In this document: piece by piece, positions 53,805 to 62,528 of the stretch
Layout: the number at the start of each line of letters is the position of its first letter
How positions within the stretch are numbered: the stretch's first letter is position 1
Origin: Cystobacter fuscus
GTDB lineage: Bacteria; Myxococcota; Myxococcia; Myxococcales; Myxococcaceae
Direction: 5' to 3'
Assembly (NCBI RefSeq): GCF_002305875.1
Contig: NZ_CP022098.1
Span: forward strand, 8,866,001 to 8,930,000
DNA: 64,000 nt
Notes under the pieces: generated by a model
What the model was told of the DNA's origin: nothing
Database searches by the model: none
Seen by the model: the letters and a program-made list of their open reading frames with translations, nothing else
Made by a program: the position numbers and the translations under genes

Positions 53805-55207
53805 ACACCCCCTCTCCCGACGATCGGGCCCTCTTCGCTCCCTTGGTCGCCATCGCGGCCGTGGGGCTCGGCTACGCCATCCAGGTGTCCAACGGAAACC
53901 TCCATCCGGAGTCGGTGACGTGGCTCACGGTGGCGCTGGTGACCTCGACGCTCGCCCTGGTCCTGCCGACGCTCCGGCGGGAGGACGCCGCCCGGCATGC
54001 CGAGCGCGTGGCGGTGCTCGTGCTGGGCGCGGGTCTCATCTGGCAGTTCGCCCAGCTCACCACGACCTCGCCCGCCATGTACCTGCGGCCCGGAAAGGGA
54101 GGCTTCCAGCCCTTTCTCATGGGGATCGCGGCCGCGGCGGTGCTCGCGGGGGCGGGACTGGGTAGCGGCTCGTGGCTGGGCCGGTGGCGGATGCCGCTCC
54201 TCGTGGGCGTCCACCTGGCCCTGGGCTACTGGATTTTGCGTGCCTCTCCCCAGCCGCACATCGACGTCTTCGCCTGGCATGTCGAGGCGCTCCGGGCCCT
54301 GGGCCGGGGTGTGAACCCCTACGCCATCACCATGCCGGACATCTACGGACACGACCTGTTCTATGGACCGGGGCTGCTGGTGGATGGCCGGGTGCAGGTG
54401 GGCTTCCCCTACCCTCCGCTCAGCCTGCTGATCGCCGGCGCTGGATACGTGCTCGGCGGGGACTACCGCTGGTCGAACCTGGTGGCGATGGGACTGGCCG
54501 CGTTGCTGATGACGCATTGCCGACCGGGGCGCTGGCCCGCGGTGGCCGCGGCGGTCTTCCTCTTCACCCCGAGGACCTTCTTCGTGCTCGAGCAGGGCTG
54601 GACGGACACCTATGTCGTGCTCCTGCTGGCGCTCACCGTCTGGTGTGCCTGCCGCTCGCCCCGGATGCTGCCCGTGGCCCTGGGCCTGCTCTTCGCCATC
54701 AAGCACTACATGGTGCTCGCCGCCCCACTCGTCGTCCTGCTGCACCCCGGCGCCTCGCCCTGGCGCGCCACGGTGCGCACGCTGCTCAAGGCCGCGGCCC
54801 TCGCGGCGATCATCACCCTGCCCTTCGCCGTGCTCGATCCCGCGGCCTTCTTCCAGGATCTGATCGGCTTCCAGTTCCGCCAGCCCTTCCGCGTCGAGTC
54901 GCTCAGCTACCTCGCCTGGTGGAACCAGCGCACGGGCGTGCGGCCACCGTCCCTGCTGGGGTTCGTCGCGGTGCTGCCCGCGCTCGGCCTCGCCCTCTGG
55001 CGAGCGCCTCGCACCCCCGCGGGCTTCGCGTTGGCGGTGGGCCTGCTGTTCATGGCCTTCTTCGCCTTCAGCAAGCAGGCGTTCTGCAACTACTACTACT
55101 TCATCGTCGCCGCCCTCTGCTGCGCGCTCGCCGCCTGGAACGCCCCCGCTCGGCCCCTCGAGGCACGGACCCCGGCTCCGGCGACCACGCCCCCCCCCGC
55201 CACATGA
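53801..55207 (+). CDS. Polytopic membrane glycosyltransferase (GT-C type) 1
   Basis: This 468-residue protein has about 11 hydrophobic segments and a first large loop with HIDVFAWHVEALRALGRGVN followed by PYAI. The Asp/His near the start of this loop fits the catalytic Asp of GT-C enzymes (GT87/mannosyltransferase-like). Later motifs include FPYPPLSLLIAGAGY and AIKHYMVLAAPLVVL. It would use a lipid-phosphate sugar made by the GT2 enzyme. The ATG overlaps the methyltransferase stop (ATGA), and the stop overlaps the next start. Confidence 0.8.
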   Translation: MNTPSPDDRALFAPLVAIAAVGLGYAIQVSNGNLHPESVTWLTVALVTSTLALVLPTLRREDAARHAERVAVLVLGAGLIWQFAQLTTTSPAMYLRPGKGGFQPFLMGIAAAAVLAGAGLGSGSWLGRWRMPLLVGVHLALGYWILRASPQPHIDVFAWHVEALRALGRGVNPYAITMPDIYGHDLFYGPGLLVDGRVQVGFPYPPLSLLIAGAGYVLGGDYRWSNLVAMGLAALLMTHCRPGRWPAVAAAVFLFTPRTFFVLEQGWTDTYVVLLLALTVWCACRSPRMLPVALGLLFAIKHYMVLAAPLVVLLHPGASPWRATVRTLLKAAALAAIITLPFAVLDPAAFFQDLIGFQFRQPFRVESLSYLAWWNQRTGVRPPSLLGFVAVLPALGLALWRAPRTPAGFALAVGLLFMAFFAFSKQAFCNYYYFIVAALCCALAAWNAPARPLEARTPAPATTPPPAT

Positions 55208-56748
55208 ACGCGGTGGACAACGCCCCGCCTGGAGCCGGGCGGGGACTCGGCGGGGGCGCGCTGCTGGTGCTGCTCACGTTCCTGTTCCGTCTCCCGGCGA
55301 TCCTCAACTTCGGCGCGCTCGACTCGGACATCGCCGTGGTGGGGTTGCAGGCCTGGCACCTGGGAGAAGGACCGAGACCCCTGCTGCTCTGGGGAACGAC
55401 CTACCAGGGCGTGACCGCGCCCGTGATGGCGCGGCTGGTGGAGCTGCTGCTGCCCATCCGCGCCTCGCTCGCCGTGTCGTCGGTGCTGGGGCATGCGCTG
55501 CTGGTGCTCTGCCTGTATGGCGCGCTGCGGCGTCGGTTGCCCTCCAGGTGGGCGGCGCTCGCCGCGGCCTGCGTCGCGGTCTGCCCCGAGCCGCTCAACT
55601 TCCTCACCTACAGCGCCTTCCGCATCTGGGCCTTCACCCTGCTCTTCGCCGGGCTGTACCTCGCCGAGCGCTCCGCGCGGGCCGGCTCTTCCACCCGCCG
55701 GCTGCTGCTCGCGGTGATGGCCGGAGGAGCCGTGGGGCTGGGCTACTACACGGACCTCTTCGTCCTGCAGTTGCTGCCCGGGGTGGTGCTCTACCTGTTG
55801 GGGTGGGCATGGGAGCCACGCGCGTCCCGGTGGCTCGCGCTGGGCGGGGCGCTCGTGGGCTTCGGACTCGGGAGCATCCCGCGCTGGCTGGCCAGGATGG
55901 AGGCGCCCCAGCTCAGCGAGCTGTCCTGGTCGAACCTGAAGCACAACTGGCCGCTCTTCTGGAGCAAGTGCCTGCCCTATGTCACCGGCACCAAGCTGTT
56001 CGCCACGACCACGGGCTTCGATCGGCCCGAGCAGGTGCTGGAGGGACCCTGGCTCGTACTCGCCTCGGTGGGCATGGGGCTCTTCGCTGGAATGGCGGTG
56101 GCGGGAGCGCTCCTGAGCCTCGCCCCTGGGATGGAGTGGAGCGCGCGCCGGCTCGCCTGGTGTGGCGCGGCCTGGATGGGGGCATCCCTCGTGGCGTTCC
56201 TCTTCACCCGCCGTCCGCAGGATTTGATGAGCGCGCGCTACCTCGTGCCCGTGTTGCTGGGATTTCCACTGCTGGTGTCACCCGTGCTCGCCCGGCTCCC
56301 GCGGGGGCGGGGGACGGTGTGGGTGTCCGCCCTGCTGCTACCGGTGATCGCGCACTTCGGCGTGGCGGGCTGGCGGGGCCATGGCGGATGGATCCACCAC
56401 GGACTGCCGCGAATCACCCCGGAGGGCAACGGCGATGATGCCCGGGTATTGTTGAGCGCGCTCCAGCAGCGGGGCGTGGAGGCCGCCGTCGCCGACTATT
56501 GGGTCGCCTATCGGCTCACCTACCTCTGGAAGGAACAGGTGACCGTGGCGCCCGGCACCGGCGACAACCGGTATGCCCCCTACTCGCGCCGGTTCGAATC
56601 GGCCGCGCGGCGGGCCCTGCTCTTCTCCGCGATCGTTCCCGGCTCCCGCTACCTCGTTCCCGGACCCTGGGAAGCCACGCTCCGCCGGGAGGGTTGGCCC
56701 CACGAGCGGCTCACGGCGGGTCCCTACGAGGTGCTCCTGCTGAAATAG
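55204..56748 (+). CDS. Polytopic membrane glycosyltransferase (GT-C type) 2
   Basis: This 514-residue protein has about 10-11 hydrophobic segments. The first extracytoplasmic loop starts GALDSDIAVVGLQAWHLGEG, with the DSD acidic pair expected of GT39/PMT-like enzymes, and continues PLLLWGTTYQG. A hydrophilic C-terminal region of about 110 residues follows (VEAAVADYWVAYRLTYLWKE). It is the last gene of the overlapping run and probably acts on the same glycan. The acceptor could be a lipid-linked oligosaccharide or a protein. Confidence 0.8.
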   Translation: MNAVDNAPPGAGRGLGGGALLVLLTFLFRLPAILNFGALDSDIAVVGLQAWHLGEGPRPLLLWGTTYQGVTAPVMARLVELLLPIRASLAVSSVLGHALLVLCLYGALRRRLPSRWAALAAACVAVCPEPLNFLTYSAFRIWAFTLLFAGLYLAERSARAGSSTRRLLLAVMAGGAVGLGYYTDLFVLQLLPGVVLYLLGWAWEPRASRWLALGGALVGFGLGSIPRWLARMEAPQLSELSWSNLKHNWPLFWSKCLPYVTGTKLFATTTGFDRPEQVLEGPWLVLASVGMGLFAGMAVAGALLSLAPGMEWSARRLAWCGAAWMGASLVAFLFTRRPQDLMSARYLVPVLLGFPLLVSPVLARLPRGRGTVWVSALLLPVIAHFGVAGWRGHGGWIHHGLPRITPEGNGDDARVLLSALQQRGVEAAVADYWVAYRLTYLWKEQVTVAPGTGDNRYAPYSRRFESAARRALLFSAIVPGSRYLVPGPWEATLRREGWPHERLTAGPYEVLLLK

Positions 56749-56892
56749 CGGGGCCGAGGGGGAGAAGGGGCGGGGCACGCCCTCCCGCCCGGCTGGCGGT
56801 CCCGCTTGCTTTCCAGGCGGTAAGTCGCGAAATAGGAGCGGATCCAGCAGCCGTTCCACTCTGGTTGCCCTCTCTCCTTGACGGCCCGTGAC

Positions 56893-59800
56893 ATGCAATC
56901 CTTGAACGCTCTTCCTTCCAACGACGGACCCGCGCTGACCCTCGGTATTCCCGGCTTCAGCTTCGAGGATCTCTACCGTCCGCGCGGGCTGCGCCGCCTG
57001 TCCGATCACTTCGACGCCCAGCTGGCCAAGGACGAGCCCGAGCTCTTCCAGAGCTTCGACGCCTACCGCAAGGCGGGCGGCAAGGGCCTCGAGGGCCCCG
57101 CCGAGTCCGAGCTGCTCATCCGCGTGGCGCGCCATGTGGGCGCCTTCGTGTCCAAGCTCTTCGGCGTCGAGGCCGAGTCGGACCGGCTGGCGCGCTCGCT
57201 CAAGAGCGAGCTGCCCCTGTTCGACTTCAAGCGCGAGTTCATCACCCGCCGCGTGTTCAAGAAGGGCGCCGCGGATCGCCCCTCGCTCGCCGAGTACCCG
57301 TCGCTGGACGCGCGGATGCGGCTGATGCTGTCGCTCGCCTTCCCCGAGGCGCTCGCGAGCGACGACGTGGAGCGCGCGCTGGCCGAGTCGCTGCTCACGC
57401 TGATGGATCTGGAGCGGCTGTTCTCCGGCACCTCCGGCAACCTGCCGCCCCTCACGCCCGAGCAGTCCGAGACGCTGCGCACCCGGTGGACGGGCCTGCG
57501 CGCCGCGCTGCTGTCGGCGCCCGAGGGCAAGGAGGCGTTCGGCTCCAGCCTGGTGCAGCAGGGCTCGGACGAGGCGGAGCTGCAGTCGGTGCGCAACCTC
57601 TTGTCGCTGGCGGACCGCTGGACGTACGCGCGCGCGCTGCACCCGGAGATGAAGGAGCTGTTCCACAAGTGGCCCACGCACCGGGTGCCCAAGCCGCTGG
57701 TGTTCGATCAGCTCGTGCAGCTCGAGCGGCCGGACCCGAACATGCCCGAGGCCACGCAGGGCTCGGAGCACCACCTGCGCTACCGCGACGGCTTCAAGCT
57801 GACGGATCCGCGCGGCACCCAGCGCGAGGTGATGGGCGAGGTGGACTACTGCGTCATCTGCCACGAGCGCAAGAAGGACTCGTGCTCCACGGGCTTCGTG
57901 GCGAAGGATCCGGTGGCCGAGGGCCACACGTACAAGAAGAACCCGCTGGGGATTCCGCTCACCGGCTGTCCGCTGGACGAGCGCATCTCGGAGGCGCACG
58001 CGCTCAAGCGCGAGGGCCTGTCGGTGGGCGCGCTGGCCATGGTGATGCTGGACAACCCGATGTGTCCGGGCACCGGCCACCGCATCTGCAACGACTGCAT
58101 GAAGGCCTGCGTCTTCCAGAAGCAGGAGCCGGTGAACATCCCCCTGGCGGAGACGGGCACGCTCACCGAGGTGCTGGGCCTGCCCTGGGGCTTCGAGATC
58201 TACGGCCTGCTCACGCGCTGGAATCCGCTCAACGTGCGTCGTCCGTACGCGCTGCCGTACGTGGGCCGCAACGTGCTCGTGGTGGGCATGGGCCCCGCGG
58301 GCTACACGCTCTCGCACTACCTGGTGAACGAGGGCTTTGGCGTGGTGGGCATCGACGGCCTGAAGATCGAGCCCTTCCCGGACGAGCTGGTGGGCCGCAA
58401 CGGCAAGAAGCTCCTGCCCATCCACGACTGGCACGCCATCACCCGCGAGCTGGACGAGCGCATCCAGGAGGGCTTCGGCGGCGTGTCCGAGTACGGCATC
58501 ACCGTGCGCTGGGACAAGAACTTCCTCACCCTGCTCCACCTGACGCTCGAGCGGCGCGAGAACCTGCGCATCTACGGCGGCATCCGCTTCGGTGGCACGC
58601 TCACCATCGAGGACGCGTGGAAGATGGGGTTCGATCACCTCGCGATCGCCGCGGGCGCGGGCAAGCCCACCATCATCGGGATGAAGAACAACCTCATCCG
58701 GGGCATCCGCAAGGCGAGCGACTTCCTCATGGCGCTGCAGCTCACGGGCGCCTTCAAGCGCGACTCGCTCACCAACCTCCAGGTGCGCCTGCCGGCCATC
58801 GTCATCGGCGGTGGCCTCACCGGCATCGACACCGCCACGGAGCTGATGGCGTACTACCCGGTGCAGGTGGAGAAGACGCTGCTGCGGCACGAGCAGCTCG
58901 TGGCGGAGCTGGGCGAGGAGACGGTGCTCGCGCGGCTGGATCCCGAGGAGAAGGCGACCTACCTCACCTTCCTGGAGCATGGCCGGGCGGTGCGCGCCGA
59001 GCGCGAGAGCGCGAAGGCCGAGGGACGGGCGCCGGACTTCATCCGGCTGGTGCGCGGCTGGGGCGGCGTGAGCCTGGTGTACCGCCGCGGCCTCACCGAG
59101 TCGCCCGCCTACCGCCTCAACCACGAGGAGGTGTCCAAGGCGCTCGAGGAGGGCATCCGCTTCATCGAGCGCATGAGCCCGGTGGAGGCGCTGGCGGACG
59201 AGAAGGGCGCGGTGCGGGCGCTGCGCTTCGAGCGCATGGTGACGAAGGACGGCAAGCTGCGCGGCAGCGGCGAGTTCTTCGAGATGCCCGCGCGCACGGT
59301 GTGCGTGGCGGCCGGCACGGCGCCCAACGTCACCTACGAGAAGGAGTACCCGGGCACCTTCGAGCTGGACGAGAACAAGGAGTACTTCCGCAGCTACGAG
59401 CTGGCCGAGTCCCCCGAGGGCTTCTCCCTGTCCGAGGTGAAGCCGGTGGAGGACATCGGCGCGAAGGTGGGCTTCTTCACCTCGTACCGCAAGGAGGGCC
59501 ACTTCGTTTCCTACTTCGGAGACAACCACCCCACCTACGCGGGCAACGTGGTGAAGGCCATGGCGAGCGCGAAGGATGGCTACCCCGAGGTGGCGCGGCT
59601 GTACGCGAAGGAAGTGGCGGCGCTGGACTTCAACGACGAGCTGGCGCAGGCGCGGCGCGACGAGAAGCTGGCGGCGCACTTCGGCAAGCTGGACGAGGCG
59701 TTGCTCGCGCGCGTGGTGACGGTCAACCGGCTCACGCCCACCATCGTGGAGGTGGTGGTGAAGGCGCCCTTCGCCGCGCAGCACTTCGAGCCCGGCCAGT

Positions 59801-60681
59801 TCTACCGGCTGCAGAACTTCGAGCGGACGGCGACGGTGGTGGACGGGGTGCGGCTCACCATGGAGGGCCTGGCGCTCACGGGCGCGTGGGTGGACAAGGA
59901 GAAGGGGCTCATGGGCACCATCGTGCTGGAGATGGGCTCCTCGTCCCGGCTGTGCGCGGCGCTCAAGCCGGGCGAGCCGGTGGTGGTGATGGGTCCCACG
60001 GGCGCGCCCACGGAGATCCCGCACAACGAGACGGTGCTGCTGGTGGGCGGAGGCCTGGGCAACGCGGTGCTCTTCTCCATCGCGCGCTCGCTGCGCGCCG
60101 CCGGGTGCAAGGTGGTGTACTTCGCCGGCTTCCGTCAGCGCGCGGACGTCTTCAAGCACGAGGAGATCGAGGCCTCCACGGACCAGGTGGTGTGGTCGGT
60201 GGACGCGGGCGATACCATCGAGCCGCGGCGTCCCCAGGACTCGTCCTTCCGGGGCAACGTGGTGCAGGCGATGCTCGCCTACGCCAAGGGTGAGCTGAGC
60301 ACGAAGCCCCTGGTCTCCTTCAGCCAGGTGGATCGCATCATCGCCATCGGCTCGGACCGGATGATGCGCGCGGTGCAGGAGGCCCGGCACGGGGTGCTCC
60401 AGCCCCACCTCAAGCCCGAGCACGAGGCGATCGGCTCCATCAACTCGCCCATGCAGTGCATGATGAAGGAGATCTGCGCGCAGTGCCTGCAGCGGCACGT
60501 GGATCCGAAGACGGGCAAGGAGACGTGGGTGTTCTCCTGCTTCAACCAGGATCAGCGCCTGGACGAGGTGGACTTCGCCAACCTCAACCAGCGGCTGCGC
60601 GGCAACACGGTCCTGGAGAAGATGTCGGACCTGTACCTGGCGCAGCTGCTCAAGAAGGTGCCCGGCCTGCGCCGCGTGTAG
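56893..60681 (+). CDS. Giant fused flavoprotein: GltD-like plus PyrK/FNR-like
   Basis: This 1262-residue protein has an N-terminal region of about 300 residues that I do not recognise. A Cys-rich FeS-type segment follows (VDYCVICHERKKDSCSTGF, then LTGCPLDERISE, then MCPGTGHRICNDCMKACVFQ). Next is a GltD-like two-dinucleotide oxidoreductase (VLVVGMGPAGYTLSHYLVNE and AIVIGGGLTGIDTATELMA). From about residue 930 there is a ferredoxin-reductase/PyrK-like unit (HFEPGQFYRLQNF, VLLVGGGLGNAVLFSIARSL) ending in Cys-rich CMMKEICAQCLQ and SCFNQ. The layout equals NfnA and NfnB, or sulfide dehydrogenase SudB/SudA, fused in one chain. NAD(P)H-linked electron transfer, possibly bifurcating, is inferred. 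The ATG at 56893 is chosen over a TTG 15 nt upstream. Confidence 0.8.
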   Translation: MQSLNALPSNDGPALTLGIPGFSFEDLYRPRGLRRLSDHFDAQLAKDEPELFQSFDAYRKAGGKGLEGPAESELLIRVARHVGAFVSKLFGVEAESDRLARSLKSELPLFDFKREFITRRVFKKGAADRPSLAEYPSLDARMRLMLSLAFPEALASDDVERALAESLLTLMDLERLFSGTSGNLPPLTPEQSETLRTRWTGLRAALLSAPEGKEAFGSSLVQQGSDEAELQSVRNLLSLADRWTYARALHPEMKELFHKWPTHRVPKPLVFDQLVQLERPDPNMPEATQGSEHHLRYRDGFKLTDPRGTQREVMGEVDYCVICHERKKDSCSTGFVAKDPVAEGHTYKKNPLGIPLTGCPLDERISEAHALKREGLSVGALAMVMLDNPMCPGTGHRICNDCMKACVFQKQEPVNIPLAETGTLTEVLGLPWGFEIYGLLTRWNPLNVRRPYALPYVGRNVLVVGMGPAGYTLSHYLVNEGFGVVGIDGLKIEPFPDELVGRNGKKLLPIHDWHAITRELDERIQEGFGGVSEYGITVRWDKNFLTLLHLTLERRENLRIYGGIRFGGTLTIEDAWKMGFDHLAIAAGAGKPTIIGMKNNLIRGIRKASDFLMALQLTGAFKRDSLTNLQVRLPAIVIGGGLTGIDTATELMAYYPVQVEKTLLRHEQLVAELGEETVLARLDPEEKATYLTFLEHGRAVRAERESAKAEGRAPDFIRLVRGWGGVSLVYRRGLTESPAYRLNHEEVSKALEEGIRFIERMSPVEALADEKGAVRALRFERMVTKDGKLRGSGEFFEMPARTVCVAAGTAPNVTYEKEYPGTFELDENKEYFRSYELAESPEGFSLSEVKPVEDIGAKVGFFTSYRKEGHFVSYFGDNHPTYAGNVVKAMASAKDGYPEVARLYAKEVAALDFNDELAQARRDEKLAAHFGKLDEALLARVVTVNRLTPTIVEVVVKAPFAAQHFEPGQFYRLQNFERTATVVDGVRLTMEGLALTGAWVDKEKGLMGTIVLEMGSSSRLCAALKPGEPVVVMGPTGAPTEIPHNETVLLVGGGLGNAVLFSIARSLRAAGCKVVYFAGFRQRADVFKHEEIEASTDQVVWSVDAGDTIEPRRPQDSSFRGNVVQAMLAYAKGELSTKPLVSFSQVDRIIAIGSDRMMRAVQEARHGVLQPHLKPEHEAIGSINSPMQCMMKEICAQCLQRHVDPKTGKETWVFSCFNQDQRLDEVDFANLNQRLRGNTVLEKMSDLYLAQLLKKVPGLRRV

Positions 60682-60717
60682 GCCCGCGTGCAGGCTCCGG
60701 TGGGGGGGGGTGGGCGC

Positions 60718-61407
60718 CTACTGGGCCCTGCCCCCGAACGAGCGGAGCATGTCCTGGTAGTTGTTCATCAGCTCCTGCTCCCGGGTGAGCACCAGGTCCA
60801 CGTTGGCGTCCCCGTGGACCTTGCGCACCGAGGCGAGCTTCTCCGTCTCCTGCAGGCGCAGGCGCATGGCGTCGATCTGCGGCGCCAGCTCCGCGGCCTG
60901 CTCGGGCTTGAGCCGGGCCTGCATCTGCTCGAGCTTCTGGAGTTCTCCGGACAGGTCCAGCATGGCCGCCATGTGCCGCTGGGTGATGACGTCCGTCACC
61001 AGCGAGCCGATGCGGTTGACGTCCTGCTCGCTCAGGCCCACGTCGCGGCGCGCCTTGTCCTCGAGCTCCGCCTTGCTCTCGATGGCCTTCATGGACTCGG
61101 ACAGGCGGCCCTGGCCCCGGGCGGGGGTGCCGGGAGCCTCCTGGAAGCGGGCCCGGGCCGCCTGGAGCTCCCGGGCCACGGCGGCGTAGGCCGACTGCAC
61201 CGTGCGCTGGTAGCTCACATAGGCATCCAGCTTCTCCCGCGTCAGCACATAGGGCTTGCTGTCATCGAAGGGGTCGGCGCCCGTGCCCGGGGCCTCCTCC
61301 CGGCCGGCCTGCGCCTCCTGCCTCGGCCCGGCCGTGGCGGCGGGCCCTTCCTTCTTGCATCCGGACAACAGGCCAGCGGCGAACACCACCCACAACACCT
61401 TGCGCAT
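60718..61407 (-). CDS. Coiled-coil lipoprotein of unknown function
   Basis: This 229-residue lipoprotein (VVFAAGLLSGC) has a charged linker and then long helices (LTREKLDAYVSYQRTVQSAY, LQKLEQMQARLKPEQAAELA, DAMRLRLQETEKLASVRKVH). It is probably periplasmic, attached to an inner or outer membrane leaflet. AGGAG lies 7-8 nt before the ATG at 61407. The end is convergent with the giant flavoprotein gene, 36 bp apart. I do not recognise a family. Confidence 0.75.
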   Translation of the reverse strand: MRKVLWVVFAAGLLSGCKKEGPAATAGPRQEAQAGREEAPGTGADPFDDSKPYVLTREKLDAYVSYQRTVQSAYAAVARELQAARARFQEAPGTPARGQGRLSESMKAIESKAELEDKARRDVGLSEQDVNRIGSLVTDVITQRHMAAMLDLSGELQKLEQMQARLKPEQAAELAPQIDAMRLRLQETEKLASVRKVHGDANVDLVLTREQELMNNYQDMLRSFGGRAQ

Positions 61408-61629
61408 CCAGGAGCCTCCTGGGGGCGTACCTACCCCATCGAGGAAAAGGGCGCAGTATAGGGGTTCCCCGGCCGCCACGGGGCTGGGGTCGGACCGGCC
61501 GGAGGTGCTCTGGCTGCCTGCTGGCCAGCGGGCAAGGCCCCAACATCCAACAATCGCCGCATTACCTTTGACCAACCCATTCGCGGTCGTGTACGAACCG
61601 CGGTTCGTTCAGGTAGCGGTGGAGGCACC

Positions 61630-62139
61630 TTGAGGATCTTCCTGGTAAGGCACGGAGAGGCGGACGCGGAGGCCCCCGAGGGACTCGGCGACGAGGCTCG
61701 CGCGCTCACTGCCAAGGCCCGAGCCAACACGGCCGCGCATTTCGCGTCGCTGGCGGAGCGCATCGGTACAGTCTCGCTCGTGCTCACGAGCCCACTGGTG
61801 CGCACGGTGCAGACGGCGCAAATGCTCTCCACCTCCCTGAAGCACGAGGGGCCGCTGCGAGTGCACCGCTGCCTGCTGCCGGACATGCCGGTGGGAGCCG
61901 TGACGCCCGTCATCGACGAGCACGCGGGCGAGAACATCATCCTCGTGGGCCATCAGCCCTCCATGGGCGCCCTGGCCACCCACCTGCTCGGGATGCAGTC
62001 GTTCCCCAAGCAGGTGAGCCCCGGCACCGTCATCGCCATCGAGCGCCCGGACGCCACCGAGCCCGGCGTCGCTCCCGCCCCCGCGAAGCTGCTCTTCTTC
62101 GCCTCGCCGGGCCAGCAGATCATCGACGTCCTCCAGTAG
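61630..62139 (+). CDS. sixA: Phosphohistidine phosphatase SixA-like
   Basis: This 169-residue histidine phosphatase has the catalytic RHGE at residues 7-10 (MRIFLVRHGEADAEAPEGLG), the second Arg in LTSPLVRTVQTAQML and the second His in LVGHQPSMGALATHLLG. Length and spacing match SixA, which removes phosphate from phosphohistidine in signalling proteins. The start is TTG with GGAGG about 8 nt before. It lies 3 nt before the cyaY gene, so the two form an operon. Confidence 0.85.
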   Translation: MRIFLVRHGEADAEAPEGLGDEARALTAKARANTAAHFASLAERIGTVSLVLTSPLVRTVQTAQMLSTSLKHEGPLRVHRCLLPDMPVGAVTPVIDEHAGENIILVGHQPSMGALATHLLGMQSFPKQVSPGTVIAIERPDATEPGVAPAPAKLLFFASPGQQIIDVLQ

Positions 62140-62142
62140 CCG

Positions 62143-62475
62143 ATGATGGACGAGGCCACCTACAACCAGCTCGTGGCGGGGGCGTTCAAGCGCATCCTCG
62201 CCGCGGCGGACGGGATTGATCCCGACGTGCTGGAGGCCGAGAGCACGGGCGACATGGTGACGCTCACCAGCGCCTCGCGCGAGAAGTGCATCGTCAACAC
62301 CCAGCGCGCCGTGCGGCAGATCTGGGTCGCCGGCCGCGGGCAGGGCATCCACTTCTCCTACGAGCCCACCCGGGGCCTCTGGCTGGACGACAAGGGCAAG
62401 GGGCTCGAGCTGTTCCGCTTCGTGGCGGACGTCGTCCAGGACATCTCCGGCGAGCCGCTCACCTACCGCGCCTGA
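62143..62475 (+). CDS. cyaY: Iron donor protein CyaY (frataxin family)
   Basis: This 110-residue frataxin-like protein has an N-terminal acidic helix (MDEATYNQLVAGAFKRILAA), strand region GDMVTLTSASREKCIVNTQR, VRQIWVAGRGQGIHFSYEP and the end LWLDDKGKGLELFRFVADVV. It delivers or regulates iron for FeS cluster assembly. The length is typical. It is directly downstream of sixA with 3 nt between. Confidence 0.88.
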   Translation: MMDEATYNQLVAGAFKRILAAADGIDPDVLEAESTGDMVTLTSASREKCIVNTQRAVRQIWVAGRGQGIHFSYEPTRGLWLDDKGKGLELFRFVADVVQDISGEPLTYRA

Positions 62476-62528
62476 CAGGAGGCGTGCCGGCCCCCCTCCT
62501 CCACCGGTGGGAGGGAGGGGCCTGACTG

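Noticed and set aside
56338..60498. 1386-codon open frame on the minus strand
   Set aside because: It is antisense to the flavoprotein and glycosyltransferase genes. It is rich in His, Leu, Arg and Val with no domain, as expected for the complement of GC-rich coding DNA.
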